Made by a program: the position numbers and the translations under genes. The notes beneath the pieces are model-generated. The model saw nothing but the letters and a program-made list of their open reading frames with translations. It did not search any database and was not told the origin of the DNA. Shown in pieces: positions 7,844 to 16,386 of a stretch of 64,000 nt of DNA (position 1 is the stretch's first letter; every line of letters begins with the position of its first letter). The stretch lies in the NCBI GenBank assembly GCA_002281855.1, contig NCHQ01000018.1, positions 1 through 64,000 on the forward strand, in the 5' to 3' direction. This DNA comes from Rhodospirillales bacterium 24-66-33. GTDB taxonomy: Bacteria > Pseudomonadota > Alphaproteobacteria > Reyranellales > Reyranellaceae.

Positions 7844-9601
7844 TCAGCGCCAGAGCGGCGGTTGCGGCGGGAGGCGGACGTTGCCGGGCCGGGTCGCCAC
7901 ACCGAACTTCGCCAGGACTTCGCGAACCTCGCGCGGCATCGCCAGGTTCGGAGACGCCGTGACGCCCGCCAGCTTGAACAGGCGATCGATGACGCGTTGC
8001 AGTCGGTCGGTTTCGTCGGGATAGCGGCGGATCTCGACCTTGCGGCCCTCGTCGATGCCGGCCTTTGCCTTCGCGATGTTGAGGGCAAGCTGCAGGCCGC
8101 CCAGCTCGTCGACCAGGCCCGCGCGCTTGGCGTCGATGCCGCTGAACACCCGCCCGCGGGCCGCCGCGTCGATGCGGTTGGCGTCGAGGTTGCGCGACTC
8201 CGCCACCTGGGCGGTGAAGGCGGCATAGATGATGTCGAGCTCGCGATTGACGGCGGCGCGCTGGGCCGGCGTCGGCGGCTGGAAGGTCGAATGCATGCCC
8301 GCGTTGCGGCCGACCGATACGCGCTCGACATTCACGCCGAGCGAGGTCAGCAGCTCCTGAGCCATCGGCCAGATGCTGAACACGCCGATCGAGGCGGTGA
8401 TGGTCGTCGGCTGGGCGACGATCACCTCGGCACGCACCGCGGCGAGGTAGCCGCCCGACGCCGCTATGTCGCCCATCGACACGATCACCGGCTTGCCGGC
8501 GGCACGCGCGCGGCCGACCGCATCGGCGATCGCGTCGGCAGCGGGGTAGGTGCCGCCGGGCGAGTCGATGCGCAGGACGATCGCCCTCACGTCCTTCGCC
8601 TGCGACGCGTTCTCCAGCGCCTCGACCACATCGTCGGAGTTGGCCATCGCCTCGTCCTCGAGGGGGCTGCCGTTGCCGGTGCCTGATGAGATGGCGCCGC
8701 TGGCCCGAACCAGGGCGATGACTTCGCCGCTGGTCTGTGGGCGCGCCTCGTCGCCGGCATACTCCGCCAGCGTAACGAGGTCGCGCTTGCCGTTGGCCCG
8801 CTGGTAGACGTCCTCGAGCGCATCGGTGCGATAGCCGATCTTGTCGACGAGACCGTCGCGACGGGCCTGCTCGGACTCGTGCGGCGCGCTATCGATCAGG
8901 CGGCGAAGATGGCCAGCCTCCATCTTGCGATCGCGGGCGACGTCGGCAATGAACTGGTCGAACAGGCTGTCGATGAGCTGCTGCAGGTTCTCGCGGGCGG
9001 GGCGGGTATAGCCGGTCTCGGTGAACGAATCGGGCGCGCTCTTGTATTCGTAGCGCTTGCCGCCCTCGACCTTGACGCCGAGCTTGTCGAGCCCGCCCTT
9101 GAGGAAGGGCGTCTCGATGGCGATGCCGGTGACGCCGAAGCCGCCGCTCGGCTGCAGCCAGATCTGGTCGAGTGCGGCCGCGAGATAGTAGTCGGCGACG
9201 TGGCTGCCGCCGCTGCCGAGGGATTCGGCGAAGCCGACCGCGAACTTGCCCTTGCCGCGGAAGTGGGCGATCGCCTGGCGCAGTTCCTGGACGCGCGCCA
9301 GTCCGCCTTCCTCGTCGCCGATCTCGACATACAGGCCGACGATGCGCGGATCGTCCGCCGCCTGCCACAGAAGCTGCACGGTCTCGACGATGTCGCGCGA
9401 GCTGCCGAACAGCCCGCCGCTCAGCAGCCCGGTCGAGGTCGTTTCCGGCGGCAGCGCGCGAAGGTCCAGCGACAGCACCATCTGCTGCGGCAGCGGCTTG
9501 GGCGAGAAGGGACCGGAGGCGAAGAAGGCCACGCCGGCGACCACCGCCAGCAGGACGAGGGTGCCGATGGTCGCAAGAAAGCCGACGATGAAACGCCGCA
9601 T
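7844..9601 (-). CDS. sppA: Signal peptide peptidase SppA, 67-kDa (double-domain) type
   Basis: A 585-residue membrane-bound serine protease that degrades cleaved signal peptides at the periplasmic face. It has an N-terminal transmembrane anchor (about 5-28) and two tandem S49 domains, as in the E. coli-type enzyme. The Ser/Lys dyad is split between domains: Lys187 in GGKRYEYKSAP and Ser382 in GDIAASGGYLAA; both are present. The second domain also carries the LRIDSPGG strand that shapes the oxyanion site. The length matches the long form. It is transcribed away from fabI-aroC and ends in the REP pair. Confidence 0.92.
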   Translation of the reverse strand: MRRFIVGFLATIGTLVLLAVVAGVAFFASGPFSPKPLPQQMVLSLDLRALPPETTSTGLLSGGLFGSSRDIVETVQLLWQAADDPRIVGLYVEIGDEEGGLARVQELRQAIAHFRGKGKFAVGFAESLGSGGSHVADYYLAAALDQIWLQPSGGFGVTGIAIETPFLKGGLDKLGVKVEGGKRYEYKSAPDSFTETGYTRPARENLQQLIDSLFDQFIADVARDRKMEAGHLRRLIDSAPHESEQARRDGLVDKIGYRTDALEDVYQRANGKRDLVTLAEYAGDEARPQTSGEVIALVRASGAISSGTGNGSPLEDEAMANSDDVVEALENASQAKDVRAIVLRIDSPGGTYPAADAIADAVGRARAAGKPVIVSMGDIAASGGYLAAVRAEVIVAQPTTITASIGVFSIWPMAQELLTSLGVNVERVSVGRNAGMHSTFQPPTPAQRAAVNRELDIIYAAFTAQVAESRNLDANRIDAAARGRVFSGIDAKRAGLVDELGGLQLALNIAKAKAGIDEGRKVEIRRYPDETDRLQRVIDRLFKLAGVTASPNLAMPREVREVLAKFGVATRPGNVRLPPQPPLWR

Positions 9602-9633
9602 GCGAGAGTTTCCCTCTTGTGACTGAGTGCTGA

Positions 9634-10173
9634 CTAGGAGCGAACGAGATTCGGCCGGAACGCCTTTATGGCGTCAAGCATCGTCATGGCAGTTGTCTCT
9701 AGGCCGTTATCCCGGACGATGACGGCTGCCGGGACGCCGCGGATCGGGCGCAGGCTGTCATCGACGTTGAACTGGGAAAGGCGCAGGTCTGCTGCGAGGA
9801 AGGCGTGCGGTTCGACGCCGATCTGCAGCTGGGCGCGCATCGCCAGGCGGCGGATTCGCACCCACTCGATGTCGGACCAGGCGATGCGGGCATTGCGGCC
9901 AAAACCCAGCGCGATTCCTTCATGGTCGATCACGACCTGCGGCGTGCGGTCCAGAGCGCGACTGAGGCCCAGATAGATGTAATAGACCATGATCAGCGCC
10001 AGGAGAGAGAACATCACGAAGCGCGGGTCTTTCAGCGACAGCGTGGGCGCGTTGGGGGAATTTCCCGACGTGAAATGTGCGACGGCCGAGCCGATCATCA
10101 GCAGCGAGACGGCCGCCATCCCAACATTGTGGAGGGTGCCGTAGCGCACCTGCAGGGCTTGCCGCGCGGCCAC
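9634..10173 (-). CDS. Small two-helix membrane protein with PH-like domain
   Basis: A product of about 179 residues not assigned to a named family with certainty. Two hydrophobic helices lie near residues 14-31 (NVGMAAVSLLMIGSAVAHF) and 45-64 (FVMFSLLALIMVYYIYLGL). A basic and hydrophobic C-terminal region follows, with RTPQVVIDHEGI and IAWSDIEWVRIRR, resembling the PH-like domain of STM3941-type proteins. The GTG at 10173 is chosen because it starts just after the aroC stop (8-nt gap). The same frame stays open across aroC, but that upstream part is a shadow of aroC. It is probably co-transcribed with aroC; the function is unknown. Confidence 0.55.
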   Translation of the reverse strand: MAARQALQVRYGTLHNVGMAAVSLLMIGSAVAHFTSGNSPNAPTLSLKDPRFVMFSLLALIMVYYIYLGLSRALDRTPQVVIDHEGIALGFGRNARIAWSDIEWVRIRRLAMRAQLQIGVEPHAFLAADLRLSQFNVDDSLRPIRGVPAAVIVRDNGLETTAMTMLDAIKAFRPNLVRS

Positions 10174-10181
10174 CGCGCGCG

Positions 10182-11252
10182 CTAGCCGGCCTGCGCGCGA
10201 TGGCGCAGCAGATGGTCCGCGAGGACGCAGGCCATCATCGCTTCGGCGACCGGCGTGCCGCGGATGCCGACGCAGGGATCGTGGCGGCCCTTGGTGCGCA
10301 ATTCGATCTCGCGGCCGTTGCGGTCGACGCTGCGGACCGGAGTCAGGATCGAGCTGGTCGGCTTGACCGCAAGACGGCAGACGATGTCCTGGCCGGTCGA
10401 GATGCCGCCCAGGATGCCGCCGGCATGGTTGCTCAGGAAGGCGGGACGACCGTCGCTCATCCGCATCTCGTCGGCGTTCTCCTCGCCGCTCATCGCAGCC
10501 GAGGCGAAACCGTCGCCGATCTCCACGCCCTTCACGGCATTGATGCTCATCAGCGCCTTGGCGAGGTCGGCGTCGAGCTTGTCGTAGACCGGATCGCCGA
10601 GACCCACGGGCACGCCCGAGGCCACGACCTCGATGACCGCGCCGCACGAACTGCCGCGCTTGCGCACATCGTCCAGGTAGCCTTCCCAGTTCTGCGCCGC
10701 CTGACGGTCGGGACACCAGAAGGGGTTGTCGCCGGTCGCCTCCCAATCCCAGTTGGCGCGGTCGATCCTCTGCGTGCCGATCTGGACCACGGCGCCGCGG
10801 ATCGTGACGCCCTCTCCCAGGATTTTGCGCGCGATCGCCCCGGCGGCGACACGCACGGCGGTCTCGCGCGCGGACTGGCGGCCGCCCCCGCGATAGTCGC
10901 GCACGCCGTACTTCATTTGATAGGTGTAGTCGGCGTGGGACGGGCGGAACTGGTCCTTGATCTCGCCGTAGTCGCGGCTGCGCTGGTCGACATTGTCGAT
11001 GTGCAGCCCGATCGGCGTGCCGGTCGTGACGCCCTCGAACACGCCGGACAGGATCTTCACCGTGTCCGGTTCCTGGCGCTGGGTGACGAAGCGCGACTGG
11101 CCCGGGCGGCGCTTGTCCATCCACACCTGGATGTCGGCCTCGCTGAGGGGGATGCGCGACGGCGCACCGTCGACCACGCAGCCGATCGCAGGGCCGTGGC
11201 TTTCGCCCCAGCTGGTGAACCGGAAGAGGGTACCGAAACTGCTGCCGGCCAT
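10182..11252 (-). CDS. aroC: Chorismate synthase
   Basis: A 356-residue enzyme converting 5-enolpyruvylshikimate-3-phosphate to chorismate, the last common step of aromatic amino-acid synthesis, using reduced FMN. The first signature WGESHGPAIGCVVDG (15-29) and the KRRPGQS stretch are intact. So are GGRQSARETAVRVAAGA and the C-terminal GRHDPCVGIRGTPVAEAM motif. The length is normal. The gene lies 19 nt after fabI on the same strand, so they likely form one transcript, a pairing common in this class of bacteria. Confidence 0.97.
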   Translation of the reverse strand: MAGSSFGTLFRFTSWGESHGPAIGCVVDGAPSRIPLSEADIQVWMDKRRPGQSRFVTQRQEPDTVKILSGVFEGVTTGTPIGLHIDNVDQRSRDYGEIKDQFRPSHADYTYQMKYGVRDYRGGGRQSARETAVRVAAGAIARKILGEGVTIRGAVVQIGTQRIDRANWDWEATGDNPFWCPDRQAAQNWEGYLDDVRKRGSSCGAVIEVVASGVPVGLGDPVYDKLDADLAKALMSINAVKGVEIGDGFASAAMSGEENADEMRMSDGRPAFLSNHAGGILGGISTGQDIVCRLAVKPTSSILTPVRSVDRNGREIELRTKGRHDPCVGIRGTPVAEAMMACVLADHLLRHRAQAG

Positions 11253-11271
11253 GGCCTGCCGGCCTCCTGTG

Positions 11272-12108
11272 CTACTCGCCTTCGAAGTTGCCGAGCAATT
11301 CGGCGATCTGCTTCGCGGACGAGGTGTTGATCATGCCGACGACATGGTAGCCGGCATCGACGTGCATCACTTCACCGGTCACACCGGTGCCGAGATCGGA
11401 CAGGAGATAGAGGCCGGCATTGCCGACTTCCTCGGTCGTGACGTTGCGCTTCAGCGGAGAGTTGAGCTCGTTCCACTTCAGGATGTACCGGCCGTCGTTG
11501 ATGCCGGCGAACGCCAGCGTCTTGATCGGGCCGGCCGAGATCGCATTGACGCGAATCTTCTGCTCGCCGAGATCGGCCGCCAGGTAGCGCACGCTCGCCT
11601 CGAGGGCGGCCTTGGCCACGCCCATGACGTTGTAGTGCGGGATGACCCGCTCGGCGCCGTAGTAGGTGAGGGTGAGCAGGCTGCCGCCATCCTTCATCAG
11701 CGGCACGGCGCGCTGCGCCACCGCGGTGAAGGAGTAGACGCTCACGTTCATCGTGAGGTTGAAATTGTCGGACGAGGTGTCGAGGTAGCGGCCGCGCAGC
11801 TCGTCCTTGTTGGAGAAGGCGATGGCGTGGACCACGAAGTCCAGCTTGCCCCATTCCTTCTCCAGCTTGGCAAAGACGGCATCGATGCTGGCGGGGTTGG
11901 TTACGTCGCACGGTTCGATGATCTTGGCGCCGATCGAGTTGGCCAGCGGCCGCACACGCTTTTCCAGGGCTTCGCCCTGGAAAGTGAAGGCAACCTCGGC
12001 CCCCTGGTCGTGGCAGGCCTTGGCAATCCCCCAAGCGATCGAGCGTTCGTTGGCGACGCCCATTACGAGGCCTTTTTTACCGGCCATCAGTTGTGCAGCT
12101 GCGGTCAT
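11272..12108 (-). CDS. fabI: Enoyl-ACP reductase (NADH)
   Basis: A 278-residue FabI-type reductase catalysing the last step of the fatty-acid elongation cycle. The NADH-binding start is GKKGLVMGVANERSIAWGIA (10-29). The active-site Tyr159 and Lys166 sit in the Y-x6-K arrangement of FabI (YNVMGVAKAALEAS), with the second conserved tyrosine near 149. The spacing separates it from FabL/FabV types. It is divergent from pdxH across a short intergenic stretch and leads the fabI-aroC transcript. FabI is the known target of triclosan-type inhibitors; no resistance change can be judged by eye. Confidence 0.95.
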   Translation of the reverse strand: MTAAAQLMAGKKGLVMGVANERSIAWGIAKACHDQGAEVAFTFQGEALEKRVRPLANSIGAKIIEPCDVTNPASIDAVFAKLEKEWGKLDFVVHAIAFSNKDELRGRYLDTSSDNFNLTMNVSVYSFTAVAQRAVPLMKDGGSLLTLTYYGAERVIPHYNVMGVAKAALEASVRYLAADLGEQKIRVNAISAGPIKTLAFAGINDGRYILKWNELNSPLKRNVTTEEVGNAGLYLLSDLGTGVTGEVMHVDAGYHVVGMINTSSAKQIAELLGNFEGE

Positions 12109-12143
12109 GCCTCGTTCTAGCTGGGGAACGCTATTGGGACAAG

Positions 12144-12779
12144 ATGCCGGTGGTGGAACGCGCCGTGCCCCCTCATATTGTGGTCATGATCAGGGAAACC
12201 ACCGATCCGCTTGAGCTTTTCGCCGCCTGGTACGGCGAAGCCGCCACTTCCGAGCCCAACGACCCCTCGGCCATGGCCCTGGCCACGGTCGGTCCGGACG
12301 GCACGCCCGCCGTGCGCATGGTCCTGCTGAAGGATTATGACGCCGACGGTTTCGTATTTTACACAAACTATGAAAGCCGCAAGGGCAACCACCTGCTGGC
12401 CCACCCCAGGGCGGCCCTCCTGTTCCACTGGAAGTCTCTGCGGCGCCAGATTCGCCTCGAGGGGCCGGTCACCCAGACGACCGCCGCCGAGGCCGATGCC
12501 TATTTCGCGAGCCGGGCGCGGGGAAGCCAGATCGGCGCCTGGGCCTCGGAACAGTCGCGGCCGTTGGAGAGCCGGTTCGCGCTGGAGAAGCGGGTGGCGG
12601 AGTATGGCGCCCGGCACGTGATCGGCACGGTGCCGCGGCCGCCGCACTGGTCGGGCTTCCGCCTGCAGCCGACCCTGATCGAATTCTGGCAGGACGGCGC
12701 CTTCCGTCTGCACGACCGGTTGGAATATCGGCGCGGCGCTCCCACGGAGCCGTGGACCACGCGAACCCTCTATCCCTGA
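12144..12779 (+). CDS. pdxH: Pyridoxine/pyridoxamine 5'-phosphate oxidase
   Basis: An FMN-dependent oxidase making pyridoxal 5'-phosphate. The core SEPNDPSAMALATVGPDGTP and the FMN-binding VRMVLLKDYD are present. So are FVFYTNYESRKG, the RQIRLEG strand and the C-terminal WSGFRLQP motif with its substrate-contact histidine and arginine. The start is uncertain: ATG 12144 (211 residues, preceded by GGGACAAG) or ATG 12186 (197 residues, no clear ribosome site). The first is given. It is divergent from fabI and only 7 nt before the CDF transporter gene. Confidence 0.92.
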   Translation: MPVVERAVPPHIVVMIRETTDPLELFAAWYGEAATSEPNDPSAMALATVGPDGTPAVRMVLLKDYDADGFVFYTNYESRKGNHLLAHPRAALLFHWKSLRRQIRLEGPVTQTTAAEADAYFASRARGSQIGAWASEQSRPLESRFALEKRVAEYGARHVIGTVPRPPHWSGFRLQPTLIEFWQDGAFRLHDRLEYRRGAPTEPWTTRTLYP

Positions 12780-12786
12780 GGGCGTG

Positions 12787-13662
12787 ATGGCAATGGAGCC
12801 CCAACGGCTGATGCGACTGGCGACCGTCGCTTCGATGTCGACGGCGCTCATCCTGATCGTCGCCAAGTTGGTGGCCTGGCGGCTCACCGATTCGGTGAGC
12901 ATGCTGTCGTCGCTGGTCGATACGTCGCTCGATCTCGTCAGCTCGATGGTGACCTTCTTCGCCGTGCGACAGGCCCTCATACCGGCCGATGACAATCATC
13001 GTTTCGGTCATGGCAAGGCCGAGGGACTGGCGGGACTCATCCAGGCCGGCTTCATTGCCGCCTCGGGGTGTGCGCTCCTCGTCGCGATCGTCGAGCGGTT
13101 GGGCAATCCCAAGCAGGTCCGTGACGAGGAAATCGGCCTTGTCGTCAGTGTGCTGGCGGTCGGACTGACCCTGTGCCTCGTTGCGTTCCAGAAGTATGTC
13201 GTGCGGCGCAGCGGTTCACTCGCCATCAATGCCGACATGGCGCACTACAGCACCGATCTGGTGGCGACGCTGGTTACCGGCGCGGGCGTCTTCCTGTCCG
13301 GCCTGCTGGACCAGCCGCTGATCGACAGCGGTGTCGCGGCCCTGGTGGCGCTCTACCTGATGCGTGGCGGCTGGAAGGTTGGACGGGAGTCGCTGGACGT
13401 GCTGATGGACCACGAACTGCCGGCCCAGGACGGCAGCAGGATCGAGGCGATCGCGCGGGCGCATCCCGGCGTGAAGGACGTGCACGACCTGAAGACCCGG
13501 TCGAGCGGTCTCACCCGGTTCATCCAGCTCCATATTGAAGTCGAACGCGACCTCTCGGTCGTGCTGGGCCACGCCATCGGGCTCGAGGTCCAGGCCGAGA
13601 TCGCCAAGGCCTATCCCGGCGCCGACATCATCCTGCACGTCGATCCGGCGCCGGCTCCATGA
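12787..13662 (+). CDS. Cation diffusion facilitator (FieF-like) metal efflux protein
   Basis: A 291-residue inner-membrane Zn2+/Fe2+-type H+ antiporter of the CDF family. About six hydrophobic helices are visible. The metal-binding aspartates lie in SSLVDTSLD (helix II) and in NADMAHYSTDLVA (helix V, the His-x3-Asp pattern). The FGHGKAEGLAGL loop is the family signature. The C-terminal cytosolic domain (HPGVKDVHDLKTRSSG) is the ferredoxin-like regulatory part. The ATG at 12787 is preceded by GAGG. The gene overlaps the next one by 4 nt (ATGA). The exact metal is not readable from sequence. Confidence 0.88.
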   Translation: MAMEPQRLMRLATVASMSTALILIVAKLVAWRLTDSVSMLSSLVDTSLDLVSSMVTFFAVRQALIPADDNHRFGHGKAEGLAGLIQAGFIAASGCALLVAIVERLGNPKQVRDEEIGLVVSVLAVGLTLCLVAFQKYVVRRSGSLAINADMAHYSTDLVATLVTGAGVFLSGLLDQPLIDSGVAALVALYLMRGGWKVGRESLDVLMDHELPAQDGSRIEAIARAHPGVKDVHDLKTRSSGLTRFIQLHIEVERDLSVVLGHAIGLEVQAEIAKAYPGADIILHVDPAPAP

Positions 13663-15149
13663 CGGGCAAACCTTCCTTCATCGTCGAGGACCAGTCCGAG
13701 ACGATCGCCTTTCTCGAGGCCGAGCTCAAGCCGGAGCGCCGGATCGACACGCACGGCGCCGTCGTCTTCCTGTGCCGCGAGCGCGCCTACAAGCTGAAGC
13801 GGGCCGTGAAGTTCCCCTACATGGACTTCTCGACCGAGGGCCGGCGGGCAGCGATGTGCGCCGCGGAGATCGACGTGAACCGGCGATCGGCCCCCGAGAT
13901 CTACCTGGGCGTCGCGCCCGTCCTCAGGCGCAACGGCAAGCTGGCTCTGGGCGAGGTCGGTGAAACCCCCGGACAGGCGGTCGACTGGCTGGTTGTGATG
14001 CGGCGCTTCGACGAGGAGGGGCTGCTGGATCGCATGGCAGCGGGGGGCGCGCTGACGCCCGAACTGATGGCCGCCCTCGGCGCGCGCGTGGCGCAGTTTC
14101 ATGACGGGTTGCCCGCCATCGCCTCGGGCTTCTGTTCGCCCGACGACTATCGCCATTCGGTGGCCGCCGATGTCCGCCAGATGCGCGAGGCGGGGGACCG
14201 TCTCGATCCGCCGACCAGCGAGGCGTTGGCGGAGGCGATGCCGCGCTCGCTCGAACCGTTCGTGGATCTGGTGGCGCGTCGCGTCGCGGCCGGCGCGATC
14301 CGGCGCTGCCATGGCGATCTGCACCTGCGAAACATCGTGAGCCTGAACGGCCAGCCCGTGCCGTTCGACGCCATCGAATTCTCCGACAAGATCGCCAACA
14401 TCGACGTGCTCTATGACCTCGCCTTCGCGCTCATGGACCTGGCGCGACAGGGGCTAGGAGCGCTGGCCAACCGCCTGCTGAACGAATGGCTGTGGCGGGT
14501 CGGCGAAGTCGAGGGCTCCTCGCATGAGGAGGCGCTGGCGCTGCTGCCGATGTTCCTCGCCCGCCGCGCCGCAATCCGTGCCTATGTCGATTCGGCCGTC
14601 ACGGCCGTCAGCGGCGCCGACAACGCGCCGGCGCGCGCCTACCAGAAAGCGGCGCTGGGCTTCCTGCAGCCCGCGCCGCCGCGCCTGGTCGCAATCGGCG
14701 GCCTGTCGGGCAGCGGCAAGACCACGCTCGCGCTGAAGCTCGCCCCGGCGATCGGCCGTACGCCGGGCGCCGTCGTGGTCCGGACCGATGTCGAGCGCAA
14801 ACGGCAGGCCGGTGTGCCTCTGGAAGAGCGCATGCCGGCGGGCAGCTATTCCCCGGAGGCGTCGGCCAGGATCTACGCAGCCTCCATGGCGCGCGCCGAG
14901 CGGGTGCTGCGGGCCGGGCAGAGCGTCGTGCTCGATGCGGTCTTTGCCCGTCCCGGGGAACGCGCCGCGGCCGAGGCGCTGGCGCGCACGGTCGGGGTGC
15001 CGTTCCAGGGCATCTGGCTCGACGTCCCGAAGGACGTGGCGCAGCAGCGCGTGACGGACCGCAAGGGCGATGCCTCCGACGCCACGGCAACTGTGGTCGA
15101 GCGCCAGTTCGCCTACGATTTGGGACACATCGACTGGGACCGTCGCTGA
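13659..15149 (+). CDS. Fused aminoglycoside-phosphotransferase-like kinase and P-loop ATPase
   Basis: A 496-residue two-domain protein. Residues 1-320 form an APH/choline-kinase-like domain with the catalytic CHGDLHLRN (218-225) and the metal-binding FDAIEFSD (about 236-243, Asp237). Residues 340-496 form a zeta-toxin/gluconate-kinase-like P-loop domain with GGLSGSGKTT (347-356). This architecture is common in proteobacteria, but its substrate is not established. It is not good evidence for drug resistance. Translation is coupled to the CDF transporter by a 4-nt overlap. Confidence 0.82.
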   Translation: MTGKPSFIVEDQSETIAFLEAELKPERRIDTHGAVVFLCRERAYKLKRAVKFPYMDFSTEGRRAAMCAAEIDVNRRSAPEIYLGVAPVLRRNGKLALGEVGETPGQAVDWLVVMRRFDEEGLLDRMAAGGALTPELMAALGARVAQFHDGLPAIASGFCSPDDYRHSVAADVRQMREAGDRLDPPTSEALAEAMPRSLEPFVDLVARRVAAGAIRRCHGDLHLRNIVSLNGQPVPFDAIEFSDKIANIDVLYDLAFALMDLARQGLGALANRLLNEWLWRVGEVEGSSHEEALALLPMFLARRAAIRAYVDSAVTAVSGADNAPARAYQKAALGFLQPAPPRLVAIGGLSGSGKTTLALKLAPAIGRTPGAVVVRTDVERKRQAGVPLEERMPAGSYSPEASARIYAASMARAERVLRAGQSVVLDAVFARPGERAAAEALARTVGVPFQGIWLDVPKDVAQQRVTDRKGDASDATATVVERQFAYDLGHIDWDRR

Positions 15150-15156
15150 CCTCGGC

Positions 15157-15190
15157 TTGACGGCGATGTCGTGAGTGAGTAATCACTCAC
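15157..15190 (+). promoter_or_regulatory. Candidate promoter with TetR-type operator
   Basis: A 20-bp near-perfect palindrome (GTGAGTGA - 4 nt - TCACTCAC, 15171-15190; 18 of 20 positions symmetric) resembles TetR/AcrR operators. A TTGACG (15157-15162) lies 17 nt before TAATCA (15180-15185), so the palindrome would cover the -10 box. The predicted start falls at the ATG (15193), with no Shine-Dalgarno sequence, which suggests a leaderless message. No tetR gene is adjacent. Confidence 0.5.
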
Positions 15191-15192
15191 TT

Positions 15193-16242
15193 ATGGAATC
15201 GGTGAAGCTGATCGATGTGTCGGACGGCGCGGCCTCCGGGCATGTGCGCCAGCGGGAGGCCGAAGCCTTGGCCGTTCGCGACGCCTGCCTCGGCTGGTTG
15301 CCGCTGGGGGGCCTGCTGGCCCGCCTCGCCGATCCGATCGTGCGGGGCTGGATGAAGCGGTCAGGGACGGCCTACACCGCCGAGATCGACAGCGTCGCCC
15401 GCACCCTGAAGAAGCCGGGCATCTGGCTCCTGCACGGCGCCTACCTCTTCGGCTGCACCGCGCTGGCCGACGATACCGCGCAAGGGCCGCGTCTCCGCCG
15501 CACGCTCGACTGGCCGTTTCCCGGTCTCGGCCGCCTCGTCGAGGTGAGGCGCCATCGCGGCGCGGCCGGCGAATTTCTGAACGTCACCTGGCCGGGCTTC
15601 GTCGGCGTGCTGACCGCGGTGGCGCCGGGGCGCTTCGCCGCCTCGATCAACCAGGCGCCGATGCGCCGGCGTTGGCGGACACCGGTGTTGCTGTGGCTCG
15701 ACTATGTGCTGAACGCGCTCGCCGGCCTTCGCAGCAGCGGGCGCCTGCCGCCCGAGCATCTTCTGCGTCATGTCTTCGAGACCTGCGCGAGCTTCGACGA
15801 AGCACAGCATCTGCTCGAAACCGCGCCGGTCGCGCGACCGGTGCTGTTCCTGCTGGTCGGCACGAAGCCCGGCGAGCGGATCGTCATCGAACGCGAAGAA
15901 ACCAGTGCGCGGACCTATCGCGACGACACGGTCTTCGCCAACGACTGGCGCGAACGCCATCCGACGTGGCGGCCCCGTGCCTGCGGCTCGGGCGAGCCGG
16001 TCGAGAACAACATCCGCCGCCGCACCGCGCTCGCCGCCTGGTCCGGCCGCGATGCCGATGACTTCGATTGGGTGACAGCCCCCGTCCTCAACGCCTGCAC
16101 GCGCCTCTCGGTCGAGATGTGTCCCGCGACCGGCCAGCTGACCGTCGCCGGCTGGGAAGCCGACAGCGGCAGCGCCACCCGAGTCACCGCGATCTCGACC
16201 TTCCAGCAGGCCGTCCAGAAAACCCGGAGTTCTGGCCAATAA
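15193..16242 (+). CDS. Acid-ceramidase/choloylglycine-hydrolase-like Ntn hydrolase
   Basis: A protein of about 349 residues. Its middle part looks like an N-terminal-nucleophile amidase of the choloylglycine-hydrolase/acid-ceramidase clan. Cys88 in FGCTALADD would be the nucleophile, followed by the conserved Arg and Asp of RRTLDWPF and by the strands GEFLNVTWPGFVGVLTAVAPGR (split over 131-152) and ASINQAP. If right, it would cleave an amide such as an N-acyl amino acid or ceramide-like lipid. No clear signal peptide is seen. ATG 15193 is preferred over an in-frame GTG at 15175, which lies inside the palindrome. The family call rests on pattern resemblance only. Confidence 0.5.
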   Translation: MESVKLIDVSDGAASGHVRQREAEALAVRDACLGWLPLGGLLARLADPIVRGWMKRSGTAYTAEIDSVARTLKKPGIWLLHGAYLFGCTALADDTAQGPRLRRTLDWPFPGLGRLVEVRRHRGAAGEFLNVTWPGFVGVLTAVAPGRFAASINQAPMRRRWRTPVLLWLDYVLNALAGLRSSGRLPPEHLLRHVFETCASFDEAQHLLETAPVARPVLFLLVGTKPGERIVIEREETSARTYRDDTVFANDWRERHPTWRPRACGSGEPVENNIRRRTALAAWSGRDADDFDWVTAPVLNACTRLSVEMCPATGQLTVAGWEADSGSATRVTAISTFQQAVQKTRSSGQ

Positions 16243-16276
16243 ACGAAACAACCGAAATAAACGAAATAAATGAAGC
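16241..16276 (+). repeat. Four imperfect 9-bp tandem repeats
   Basis: The units AAACGAAAC, AACCGAAAT, AAACGAAAT and AAATGAAGC follow each other starting within the stop codon of the upstream gene. The tract is much more A-rich than its surroundings. The following ~110 nt up to the next start codon hold no recognisable promoter pair. Confidence 0.5.
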
Positions 16277-16386
16277 CAATGCCGCACCCCCGAATCATGG
16301 GTCTTGGTGGCGGTTGAAACAGCGATCTTGCTTGACTTCTGAAAGACATTTCCCAACGGCCGGCCGGAGCCGTCGTAGGAGCCGCG

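Noticed and set aside
10182..11124. Upstream in-frame continuation of the small membrane protein across aroC
   Set aside because: The region is certain aroC in another frame; only the part after the aroC stop looks like protein.
13659..15149. Aminoglycoside resistance gene
   Set aside because: The APH-like domain is fused to a P-loop ATPase, a common housekeeping-like architecture; no feature points to drug modification.
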